A DNA stretch of 6,294 nt from an uncultured Clostridia bacterium (GTDB lineage Bacteria; Bacillota; Clostridia; TANB77; CAG-465), in assembly GCA_947628575.1 (NCBI GenBank), contig CANRAK010000070.1, forward strand, positions 1 through 6,294, given 5' to 3'. The notes below the pieces were generated by a model, which searched no databases, was not told the DNA's origin, and worked only from the letters and a program-made list of their open reading frames with translations. This document shows positions 1 to 6,292 of the stretch, piece after piece; position 1 is the stretch's first letter; every line of letters starts with the position of its first letter. A program made the translations under genes and the position numbers.

Positions 1-846
1 TATTCTGTATCAGATGAGCATGGTACAATAGATTTAGAATATGATAAAGAATATTACCAAAAAGCTAAATCTTATGGCTATGATATTTGGCCTATTATAA
101 CAAATAGCTTTGGCTCACAAGAAGTATCTTCTAAAGATTTAACATCCAAGCTAATAAATAGTGAAACTAATAGAGAAAGCTTAATACAAAATATAGTTGA
201 AATTGTAAAGAATAATAATCTTGATGGGATAAATATAGACTTTGAAGATATGTATCCAGAAGATAAATATATGTTTAATCAGTTTTTAAGAGAGCTAAGG
301 CCTATGCTTAAAGAGGCAGGAGCAAAACTTTCAGTAGATGTATACTTTACAAATTATATAGATAGAAAAGGTGTAGGAGATGCTTGTGATTATTTCATAT
401 TAATGGGCTATGACCAAAGAGGTGACTGGAGTGGCAGTGATATAGGCTCTATTGCAGAGGCAACTTGGGTAGATAAAAATGTAGAGTCATTAATAAACGA
501 TTCAAATGTTGACCCACAAAAGATAATTATAGGTATACCTTTTTATACTAGAATGTGGGAGATAAATCAAGATAATGAGGTATCTAGTACTATATATAGC
601 ATGCAAAGCTCACAAGAATTTATAAATAAGTATGGTTTAGAAAAAACATGGGATGAAAAAGCAGGTCAAAACTATGTTGAAACTGTAGATGGTAATACTA
701 CATATAAGCTTTGGATAGAGGATAAAGACTCAATTGCAAGAAGAGTTGAAACTGTAAATAAATATAATCTAGCAGGTATTACAGCTTGGAGAAAAGGCTT
801 TGAAACAGAAGATATATGGGATGTAATAATGCAGAATATAAAATAA
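1..846 (+). CDS. Glycoside hydrolase family 18 protein (YaaH/SleL-like), C-terminal part
   Basis: This frame is open from the first base to TAA at 844-846, giving 281 residues; the start lies outside the window. Family 18 enzymes cleave beta-1,4 links next to N-acetylglucosamine in chitin or peptidoglycan through substrate-assisted catalysis by a glutamate. Numbering from the window edge, the strand-4 motif LDGINIDFED lies at 74-83, with D75, D80 and the probable catalytic acid E82. N78 replaces the third Asp of the textbook DxxDxDxE pattern, as is usual in the YaaH-like branch. An MGYD motif (135-138) supplies the conserved substrate-binding Tyr137. The closing AGITAWRKGFE (258-268) carries the strand-8 Trp263 at the floor of the active site. 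The barrel start (about 1-40, ending WPIITNSF) is also visible. YaaH/SleL relatives are spore cortex-lytic enzymes; other clostridial relatives are secreted with extra N-terminal wall-binding or amine-oxidase-like domains. Which type this is cannot be decided without the N-terminus. The fold assignment is firm; substrate and location are inferred. Confidence 0.9.
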   Translation, partial: YSVSDEHGTIDLEYDKEYYQKAKSYGYDIWPIITNSFGSQEVSSKDLTSKLINSETNRESLIQNIVEIVKNNNLDGINIDFEDMYPEDKYMFNQFLRELRPMLKEAGAKLSVDVYFTNYIDRKGVGDACDYFILMGYDQRGDWSGSDIGSIAEATWVDKNVESLINDSNVDPQKIIIGIPFYTRMWEINQDNEVSSTIYSMQSSQEFINKYGLEKTWDEKAGQNYVETVDGNTTYKLWIEDKDSIARRVETVNKYNLAGITAWRKGFETEDIWDVIMQNIK

Positions 847-850
847 TTCT

Positions 851-888
851 AAATAATCTGAATACTAAAAATATTCAGATTATTTTTT
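851..888 (+). terminator. Rho-independent terminator of the GH18 gene
   Basis: A perfect 14-bp inverted repeat (851-864 with 872-885) encloses a 7-nt loop, and T-rich sequence (883-888) runs out of the right arm. It starts four bases after the GH18 stop codon. The stem is AT-rich but long and without mismatch. It should separate the GH18 gene from the SNF2 gene, which has its own promoter downstream. Confidence 0.85.
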
Positions 889-940
889 GAACTTATAGCA
901 TTATGTATATGATTTTTACTAAAAAAATTAACATAAAAAC

Positions 941-969
941 TTCACAAATTGAACTTTTTATAGTATAAT
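941..969 (+). promoter_or_regulatory. Predicted sigma-A promoter of the SNF2 gene
   Basis: The -35 box TTCACA (941-946, 5 of 6 to TTGACA) and the -10 box TATAAT (964-969, 6 of 6) are separated by exactly 17 bases. An A-rich stretch just upstream (about 921-940) could act as an UP element. Transcription would start near 976, giving a leader of about 50 nt before the ATG at 1025. No operator-like palindrome was seen overlapping it. Confidence 0.75.
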
Positions 970-1011
970 AATACTTATGTAAAAAAGAATATTAATGTAT
1001 ATTTTAAAAGT

Positions 1012-1016
1012 AGGAG
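1012..1016 (+). promoter_or_regulatory. Ribosome binding site deciding the SNF2 start
   Basis: AGGAG lies eight bases before the ATG at 1025, which is ideal spacing. The in-frame ATG at 995 has only A-rich sequence before it, and starting there would place this Shine-Dalgarno inside the coding region. The site therefore fixes the start at 1025. A GTG at 1022 is possible but sits closer (five bases) and is less likely than the ATG beside it. Confidence 0.85.
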
Positions 1017-1024
1017 TTGAAGTG

Positions 1025-4000
1025 ATGTTAATTAATGCAGAAGAAATAAACAATATACTATTTGAAGCAGGAAATGATATTACTAATAGAGGAAAAAAAT
1101 ATTTTGAACAAAGTAGAGTAAAAGTTGCAGATTTTAACTATATTTCAGAAAACAATTATATAGCCAAAGCATATGTTGAAGGAACTTATATATATGAAGT
1201 AGAAATTAGAAAGACTAATGGAGTATTATCATATAAATGTGAGTGTCCATCATCTAGTAAAAAAGAGACACCATGTAAGCATGTTGTTGCAATGGTTTTT
1301 GATATGTATATAAATGAAGCCTCTTATATAAACTATGCAAAGAAAAGTGAGTCTACAAATATTGATGATGATTTAATTGAAAATAAATCATATAAAGATA
1401 AAATAAATGAACAAAGAGAAAATAATGGGCTTATGATATACTATGAAAATCTAGAGCTAAATAGAAATATAGACAAAGAGTCTGTTAAAGTAGAAGCACA
1501 TTTTCATCTATTAGATGTTATGAAGAAAGAACTAGAAGTATCATTTAAAATTGGAAAAGATAGAATGTACCTTTTAAGAGATTTATACAAATTTAGTGAA
1601 GATATGCAAAAAGGTGTCGTTACTAAATATGGTAAAGAACTTGAATTTAAACATGCTATTGAGTCTTTTGATAAACAGTCACAGCCACTTGCCAAATTAA
1701 TAGTTGCTAAAGCATTAGAATATAATGAATTTTCAAAACTTGGAAATTATCATTTTACAGTTAATAAAAGATATAAATCAAACTTTAAATTAAAATATTC
1801 ATTATTAGATGAGATATTTAATCTTCTTAAAGATAAAAGGGTAACAATAGAAGATTATGAATATGAAAAAGCTCATGGCTTTATAACACTAGAAGAAAGT
1901 AATCCTTCTTTTGATATAGAAATATTAGACGCCAATAATGATGGAATATATGTAGTAAGTAATAGTGAAAAATACTATGTATTTGAAGGGCAAGACTATT
2001 CTTATGTATTATATAAAGATAAACTACATAGATGTAGTGATGAGTTTAAAACGAAAGTTATACCACTACTTGAAAAGCTATCTGAAGACCCCGAAAATAA
2101 GATCGTTATTCCAAAGCATAGTGCAACAAGCTTTTGTGAATATGTAATACCTGCACTTAAAGACAGTACAAATTTAGTAATAGATGACGAACTACTTGAA
2201 AAATATAGAGCGGAAAAATTAGGTACAAAAATATTCTTAGATATAGATAATAAAGGAAATATTATAGCAGAAGTTAAATTTTGTTACGGAGATAATGAAT
2301 TTAATCCTTTCGATAAAGACTTAGAAGTAACATGTAATAGAAATATTATTGAAGAAGCTAGGTCAAAAGAACTATTTAAAATGTATAATTTTACTATAAA
2401 CTTTAAAAAACATATCATATATTTATCTAATGAAGATGATATTTATACTTTCTTAACAGATGGTATAGATAAATTTATGGAGAAATTTGAAGTATTAGTA
2501 ACAGATAAATTAAAAAATAGACAGATAATAACTCAAAAAACATTTAATATGGGTGTAAGAATTGAAAATAATTTCTTACATGTGGATTTTAACGAGTTAG
2601 GTCTTGATGAAAACGAACTTAAAGATATATTTAAAAGATATAAGCTTAGAAAGAAATACTATAGACTAAAAGATGGTAGCTTTATAAATATAGACACAGA
2701 TGGAATAGGACAATTAGTAAATCTAGCTAAGACATTAAATATAACAGAAAAAGATATAGTATCTGGTGAAGTAGATATACCGAAATATAGAGCGTTATAT
2801 ATAGATAATATTTCAAAAGTGAATAACTCAAATTTAACAATAAACTTAGATAATAACTTTAAAGAAATAGTAAAAAGCATTAAAGATATAGAAGATGTGC
2901 AATATGAAGAACCTAAGCAGTTAAAAGGTGTTTTAAGAGAATATCAAAAAACAGGATTTAATTGGCTTAAGACATTGTCTAAATATGGTTTTGGTGGAAT
3001 ACTTGCAGATGATATGGGACTTGGAAAAACAATACAAATAATATCATTACTATTAGATGAGAAAAATAATGATGCGAAAACATCAATAGTAGTATGCCCA
3101 AGCTCATTATATATTAACTGGGAAAAAGAGATAAAAAGATTCTCTAGTGATATTAATGCACTAATAATATCTGGAAATGCAGAGCAAAGAGCAGAGCTAA
3201 TTAAACATATAAGTGATTATGATGTAATAATTACTTCTTATGATTTACTAAAAAGAGATATTGAAAAATATAAAAATATACAATTTAAGTATGTTATTGC
3301 AGATGAAGCACAGTATATAAAAAATAATAATACTAAAAATGCAAAAGCATTAAAAGACTTAAAGAGTGAAGTTAGATTTGCACTTACTGGTACACCTATA
3401 GAAAATTCTCTTGCTGAATTATGGTCAATATTTGATTTCATTATGCCAGGTTATTTGTATACATATAAGAAATTTAAAGATGAATTTGAAACATTAATTA
3501 TAAAAGAAAATGATAGTCTTGTTATGGAAAAACTACAAAAACTAGTTGCACCATTTGTATTAAGACGTATAAAGAAAGAGGTGCTAAAAGAGCTACCAGA
3601 TAAGACAGAGCAAATTATGTACAGTAAGATGGATGAAGAACAACAAAAGCTATATAGCTCTTACCTTGCCCTTTCTAAAGTAAAAATGAAGCAAGAACTA
3701 GAAGCTAATGGATTTGAAAAGAGTAAATTTAAGATATTATCTCTAATAACAAGACTTAGACAAATATGTTGTCACCCACAATTATTCTTAGAAAATTATA
3801 CTGGAGAAAGTGCAAAATTAAATCAATGCTTAGAAATAATAGAAGGAGCTATAGCTGCTAAACATAAAATATTACTATTTTCTGGCTTTACATCTATGTT
3901 TGATATTCTAACTCCTGAGCTAGAAAAAAGAGGTATAGAGTATTCTATACTAACAGGTCAAACAAAAGTAGATACAAGAATAGCTATGGTAGATGAATTT

Positions 4001-4321
4001 AATAAGGATGATAATATTAAAGTATTCTTAATATCACTTAAAGCTGGAGGCACTGGACTTAATCTTACAGGTGCAGATATGGTAATTCATTATGACCCAT
4101 GGTGGAATTTATCCGCACAAAATCAAGCAACAGATAGAGCATATAGAATTGGGCAAAGAAATAATGTTCAAGTATTTAAGCTAATAAGTGAAAATAGTAT
4201 AGAAGAAAAAATACAAAAATTACAAGATAAAAAGATGGACTTAACAGAGTCAGTTATAAAATCTGGCGAAACATTTATATCTCAAATGTCACAAGAAGAA
4301 CTGTTAGATCTTTTTGAATAA
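1025..4321 (+). CDS. SWI/SNF2-family DNA-dependent ATPase with N-terminal SWIM zinc finger
   Basis: The protein has 1098 residues from the ATG with the good ribosome binding site. SNF2 enzymes use ATP to translocate on double-stranded DNA and displace or remodel bound proteins; bacterial members (COG0553 HepA-like) are cytoplasmic, and the role of most is unknown. Domains: a SWIM finger at about 60-92, CxC-x9-CxH with C72, C74, C84 and H86, expected to bind zinc and nucleic acid or protein; a long linker and bacterial SNF2-associated region (about 100-630) with no clear motif by eye; then two RecA lobes. Lobe 1 has LREYQKTGFNWL (637-648), Walker A DDMGLGKT (662-669, K668), motif II DEAQ (760-763) and motif III LTGTPIEN (787-794). 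Lobe 2 has KILLFSGF (948-955), motif V around KAGGTGLNL (1006-1014), DPWWN (1024-1028) and motif VI QATDRAYRIGQ (1034-1044) with the arginine finger. All motifs are intact, so an active ATPase is expected. It is flanked by its own promoter and terminator and has no partner gene here; client and process are unknown. Confidence 0.95.
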   Translation: MLINAEEINNILFEAGNDITNRGKKYFEQSRVKVADFNYISENNYIAKAYVEGTYIYEVEIRKTNGVLSYKCECPSSSKKETPCKHVVAMVFDMYINEASYINYAKKSESTNIDDDLIENKSYKDKINEQRENNGLMIYYENLELNRNIDKESVKVEAHFHLLDVMKKELEVSFKIGKDRMYLLRDLYKFSEDMQKGVVTKYGKELEFKHAIESFDKQSQPLAKLIVAKALEYNEFSKLGNYHFTVNKRYKSNFKLKYSLLDEIFNLLKDKRVTIEDYEYEKAHGFITLEESNPSFDIEILDANNDGIYVVSNSEKYYVFEGQDYSYVLYKDKLHRCSDEFKTKVIPLLEKLSEDPENKIVIPKHSATSFCEYVIPALKDSTNLVIDDELLEKYRAEKLGTKIFLDIDNKGNIIAEVKFCYGDNEFNPFDKDLEVTCNRNIIEEARSKELFKMYNFTINFKKHIIYLSNEDDIYTFLTDGIDKFMEKFEVLVTDKLKNRQIITQKTFNMGVRIENNFLHVDFNELGLDENELKDIFKRYKLRKKYYRLKDGSFINIDTDGIGQLVNLAKTLNITEKDIVSGEVDIPKYRALYIDNISKVNNSNLTINLDNNFKEIVKSIKDIEDVQYEEPKQLKGVLREYQKTGFNWLKTLSKYGFGGILADDMGLGKTIQIISLLLDEKNNDAKTSIVVCPSSLYINWEKEIKRFSSDINALIISGNAEQRAELIKHISDYDVIITSYDLLKRDIEKYKNIQFKYVIADEAQYIKNNNTKNAKALKDLKSEVRFALTGTPIENSLAELWSIFDFIMPGYLYTYKKFKDEFETLIIKENDSLVMEKLQKLVAPFVLRRIKKEVLKELPDKTEQIMYSKMDEEQQKLYSSYLALSKVKMKQELEANGFEKSKFKILSLITRLRQICCHPQLFLENYTGESAKLNQCLEIIEGAIAAKHKILLFSGFTSMFDILTPELEKRGIEYSILTGQTKVDTRIAMVDEFNKDDNIKVFLISLKAGGTGLNLTGADMVIHYDPWWNLSAQNQATDRAYRIGQRNNVQVFKLISENSIEEKIQKLQDKKMDLTESVIKSGETFISQMSQEELLDLFE

Positions 4322-4348
4322 GTAGTAAATTTTACTACTTATTTTTTT
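4317..4348 (+). terminator. Rho-independent terminator overlapping the SNF2 stop codon
   Basis: A perfect inverted repeat, 4317-4329 against 4331-4343, is followed by seven Ts at 4342-4348. Allowing a minimal three-base loop gives a 12-bp stem. The left arm includes the last Glu codon's final bases and the TAA stop (4319-4321), so a terminating ribosome would cover part of the stem. Confidence 0.85.
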
Positions 4349-4380
4349 ACAAAAAAATGTTGAATTTATCTACTTTTTTC

Positions 4381-4409
4381 TTGCTAAATCGACATGTGTA
4401 TATTATAAT
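4381..4409 (+). promoter_or_regulatory. Predicted promoter of the triple-HD gene
   Basis: The -10 box TATAAT (4404-4409) is perfect; 17 bases upstream is TTGCTA (4381-4386), matching TTGACA at four of six positions. Transcription would start near 4416, leaving a leader of about 65 nt. The -35 is weaker than that of the SNF2 gene, which could mean lower or activator-dependent expression. A second possible pair (TTGAAT at 4360-4365 with GCTAAA at 4383-4388) looks worse. Confidence 0.6.
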
Positions 4410-4437
4410 CTAAGTGTACTACAAATGTTTGAAAAGA

Positions 4438-4449
4438 GTTAAATTTAAC
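4438..4449. repeat. 12-bp perfect palindrome in the leader of the triple-HD gene
   Basis: GTTAAATTTAAC is self-complementary and lies between the predicted transcription start and the ribosome binding site. It could be a dimeric repressor site, but AT-only palindromes of this size arise easily in such DNA, and no second copy was noticed at the other promoters. Confidence 0.3.
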
Positions 4450-4467
4450 AATATGTTACTTACGATT

Positions 4468-4473
4468 GGGGGG
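4468..4473 (+). promoter_or_regulatory. G-run ribosome binding site of the triple-HD gene
   Basis: Six consecutive Gs stand seven bases before the ATG at 4481. They can pair with the anti-Shine-Dalgarno core UCCUCC using two G-U wobbles. A TTG at 4466-4468 could start the same frame, but it overlaps this site and has no ribosome binding site of its own. The ATG at 4481 is therefore chosen. Confidence 0.75.
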
Positions 4474-4480
4474 AAAGAGA

Positions 4481-6154
4481 ATGAAAAATGTTAAATTACA
4501 AACAACATCTAAGTACGAAACACATGATGATTTTTTCTATTACTATATTAAAGGATATGCTATGTCTATTCAATATAAATATACAATGATTGCTCTAAGT
4601 ATAGCATTTAAGTATTATGAAAAACATAGTATAATGGGCAAATCTAGATTTACTTATGTACTTATAGACGTCTATGACCTTATTTCTTCTGGAAATGTTA
4701 ATGATTATATGTGTGCTTATACTATTATGCAGGATGTGATAGATGAATATAATGAAGTAAACGATATACAAGAATTTGCACAAACATATGATTTTACAAA
4801 AGAAAATATAAAGGCAATAGATACTCTATCTACTGAAGAAAAATACAATCTTGCTATAAAAATTAATCCTTTAAAAAATATTACAAGAGAGAAGATTATG
4901 CCAGATAACTTGCCATATAGTGGACTAGAAGAAATATATAATTTTATAGAAGAATATGCAAAATTAAATGACTATAAAAATACACTTGTTGCACTTAAAG
5001 TAGCAGATAAACTTCATAAAGGACAAAAAAGAAAGGGTGGAGATCCATATATTATACATCCATTATATATTACACTTAAAATAATATATAGTGAAACAGA
5101 TGATGATATAACATGTGCAGCTGCATTATTACATGATGTAATTGAAGATAATGATGAAATGAATGAGTGTAATGGTGAAAAGCTAATAACTGAATATGGA
5201 GTGGATCCTGAAGTTGTAAGAATAGTTAGATTATTAACTAAGCCAAGAGATTATAAGCTAACAGACCCTAATGAGAAGAAGTATTATAATGGTGTAAAAA
5301 CAGATATTAGAGCAACTAATATAAAGCTAAATGATAGAACAGATAATCTTAGAACAATAGAAGTTTTTAAGCTAGAAAAAATATCATCATATATTAGGGA
5401 AACAATAGAACTTGTTTATCCTTTACTTACACTAAAAAATTATTATCCAGAATATTCACCAGCCTTTACAAATATAAAATATATATTAAGGTCTAATTGT
5501 GAGGTTATAGAGTCAATACTAGATAAGAAATCTACTAATTTAGATTTTACAGGATATAGAAGAACCTTATTTTATATTAAAGGATATGCTAAAGGAAAGA
5601 ATATGACAAATACTTTAAAGGCTTTGTCTATTGCTTGTAAATTACATGAAGGACAAAAAAGAGCTATAGGCGATCCATTTATTATTCATCCTTTACGTGT
5701 TGCTATTTATTTAATAAACTTAAAAATAACAGATGATGCAACTTGTGCAGCAGCTTTACTTCATGAAGTATTTAAAAAGTGCAATGTAAATGATGGTGGT
5801 GTTGCAATTACTAATAAATATAATTTATCATCTGAAGTATTTGAACTTGTAAAGCTAGTTTCAAAACCAGAAGATATGTCAAATGAAGAATATTATAGTA
5901 ATTTAAGAAAAAATAAGAAAGCTCTCTTAATAAAATTATCTAATAGAGCTAATACGTGTACAACACTTAATACATACAAGAAGGACGATATAGACAGATA
6001 TATTAAAGAATGTGAAGAATATATTTATCCTTTATGTGAGTATGGAACAAAAAAATATAAAAAGTATTCACATCAAATAAATATTATGAGAGGGCAAATT
6101 TCACAGATAACAAATATTGTTTCTTTCTTAACAAACTTAAAAAATGGGGATTAA
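4481..6154 (+). CDS. Triple tandem HD-domain protein, RelA/SpoT-type hydrolase-like (one intact, two degenerate units)
   Basis: The protein has 557 residues, with no signal peptide or membrane segment seen, so it is probably cytoplasmic. Three tandem units are visible. Unit 2 (about 148-346) matches the hydrolase domain of RelA/SpoT and small alarmone hydrolases: H179, GQKRKGGDPY (181-190), H193 in IIHP, LLHDVIED (216-223) giving H218, D219, E222 and D223, then IKLNDR with D285 and N289. These equal the Mn-binding H/HD/D set and the catalytic ED pair of the family. Unit 3 (about 361-557) keeps H389, R394, H403 and H428 but has E429 for the metal Asp, KK (432-433) for ED and N488 for the last Asp. 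Unit 1 (about 18-139) aligns with unit 3 but reads QD (84-85), with Val60 at the HP histidine and Pro130 at the last Asp. No synthetase motifs are present. Known of the family: hydrolysis of the 3'-pyrophosphate of (p)ppGpp or similar nucleotides. Inferred: unit 2 is active and units 1 and 3 are structural or ligand-sensing. The substrate could differ from ppGpp. The gene has its own promoter and terminator. Confidence 0.85.
   Translation: MKNVKLQTTSKYETHDDFFYYYIKGYAMSIQYKYTMIALSIAFKYYEKHSIMGKSRFTYVLIDVYDLISSGNVNDYMCAYTIMQDVIDEYNEVNDIQEFAQTYDFTKENIKAIDTLSTEEKYNLAIKINPLKNITREKIMPDNLPYSGLEEIYNFIEEYAKLNDYKNTLVALKVADKLHKGQKRKGGDPYIIHPLYITLKIIYSETDDDITCAAALLHDVIEDNDEMNECNGEKLITEYGVDPEVVRIVRLLTKPRDYKLTDPNEKKYYNGVKTDIRATNIKLNDRTDNLRTIEVFKLEKISSYIRETIELVYPLLTLKNYYPEYSPAFTNIKYILRSNCEVIESILDKKSTNLDFTGYRRTLFYIKGYAKGKNMTNTLKALSIACKLHEGQKRAIGDPFIIHPLRVAIYLINLKITDDATCAAALLHEVFKKCNVNDGGVAITNKYNLSSEVFELVKLVSKPEDMSNEEYYSNLRKNKKALLIKLSNRANTCTTLNTYKKDDIDRYIKECEEYIYPLCEYGTKKYKKYSHQINIMRGQISQITNIVSFLTNLKNGD
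4532..4897 (+). repeat. HD unit 1 (degenerate) of the triple-HD protein
   Basis: Residues about 18-139. YIKGYA (22-27) and ALSIA (38-42) are identical to unit 3 and equally spaced, with CAYTIMQDV (78-86) aligned to CAAALLHEV in unit 3. The metal and catalytic positions read Y46, V60, Q84, D85 and P130, so HD-type chemistry should be lost. It lacks most of the C-terminal helical extension (YI-E-YPL pattern) that ends units 2 and 3, making it the shortest unit. Confidence 0.7.
4922..5518 (+). repeat. HD unit 2 (intact catalytic set) of the triple-HD protein
   Basis: Residues about 148-346. All residues expected for an RSH-type hydrolase are present: R184, K185, H193, H218, D219, E222, D223, D285 and N289. 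H179, H193 and H218 each lie exactly 210 residues before H389, H403 and H428 of unit 3. A helical tail with YIRETIELVYPL (304-315) matches the family region after the HD core. Confidence 0.85.
5561..6151 (+). repeat. HD unit 3 (partly degenerate) of the triple-HD protein
   Basis: Residues about 361-557. GQKRAIGDPFIIHP (391-404) and CAAALLHEV (422-430) are close to unit 2. The metal Asp is Glu429, the ED pair is K432-K433, and the final Asp and Asn are N488 and T492. The helical tail (YIKECEEYIYPL, 507-518) is kept. The nucleotide-pocket residues are better kept than the catalytic ones, which would suit binding without hydrolysis. Confidence 0.8.
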
Positions 6155-6169
6155 ATTCCCTATTTTTTT
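6138..6169 (+). terminator. Rho-independent terminator overlapping the triple-HD stop codon
   Basis: An A-run plus TGGGGA (6138-6150) pairs with TCCCTA plus seven Ts (6157-6169): four standard pairs (one A-T, three G-C), one G-U wobble, one U-A pair, then A-U pairs. The loop is 6151-6156 and contains the TAA stop (6152-6154). The A-run and T-run on opposite sides would also let it work in the reverse direction. Confidence 0.8.
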
Positions 6170-6231
6170 ATACCATTTAGATAACATTTTGTAACATACA
6201 AAAAGTGCTACGAAAATAAGGTAAAAAGCTA

Positions 6232-6260
6232 TTTACAACCGTGTTCAATATGAGTATAAT
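6232..6260 (+). promoter_or_regulatory. Near-consensus sigma-A promoter facing out of the window
   Basis: TTTACA (6232-6237, 5 of 6) and TATAAT (6255-6260, 6 of 6) are separated by 17 bases. The start would be near 6267, so only about 28 transcribed bases are in view and no start codon with a ribosome binding site is seen. It follows the triple-HD terminator and must serve a gene or small RNA beyond the right edge. Confidence 0.7.
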
Positions 6261-6282
6261 TAATATCACTATAAGAAAATTC

Positions 6283-6292
6283 TTTCTAGAAA
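6283..6292. repeat. Short palindrome just downstream of the outward promoter
   Basis: TTTCTAGAAA is a perfect 10-bp palindrome about 16 bases after the predicted start site, and a nearby AGAAA (6274-6278) also pairs with TTTCT. It could be an operator or a leader hairpin, but it lies at the window edge and is short, so the call is weak. Confidence 0.25.

Noticed and set aside
223..246. Asn in place of the third Asp of the GH18 DxxDxDxE motif as a sign of inactivity
   Set aside because: The YaaH-like branch of GH18 commonly has this change; the catalytic Glu and its adjacent Asp are present.
949..954. TTGAAC as an alternative -35 for the SNF2 promoter
   Set aside because: It is only nine bases from the TATAAT; TTCACA at 941-946 has the correct 17-base spacing.
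995..1024. ATG at 995 as the start of the SNF2 protein
   Set aside because: No Shine-Dalgarno precedes it, and the AGGAG at 1012-1016 is correctly placed for the ATG at 1025.
3302..3313. DEAQ instead of DEAH/DEGH in motif II of the SNF2 protein as a possible anomaly
   Set aside because: DEAQ is common in bacterial SNF2 proteins, and all other ATPase motifs are intact.
1504..3441. Open frames on the minus strand (1504-1695, 2659-2880, 3238-3441) and a + frame at 1965-2147
   Set aside because: They lie wholly inside the SNF2 gene in other frames, are short, have no recognisable family, and are expected by chance in AT-rich coding DNA.
1..4321. GH18 and SNF2 genes as a linked operon or defence island
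   Set aside because: A strong terminator and a separate promoter lie between them, and no recognised defence partner (nuclease, methylase, protease) is present.
4466..4480. TTG at 4466 as the start of the triple-HD protein
   Set aside because: It overlaps the G-run that serves as ribosome binding site for the ATG at 4481 and has no site of its own.
4595..4783. Minus-strand open frame of 62 codons inside the triple-HD gene
   Set aside because: It is a shadow of HD unit 1; its hydrophobic look comes from reverse-reading AT-rich codons.
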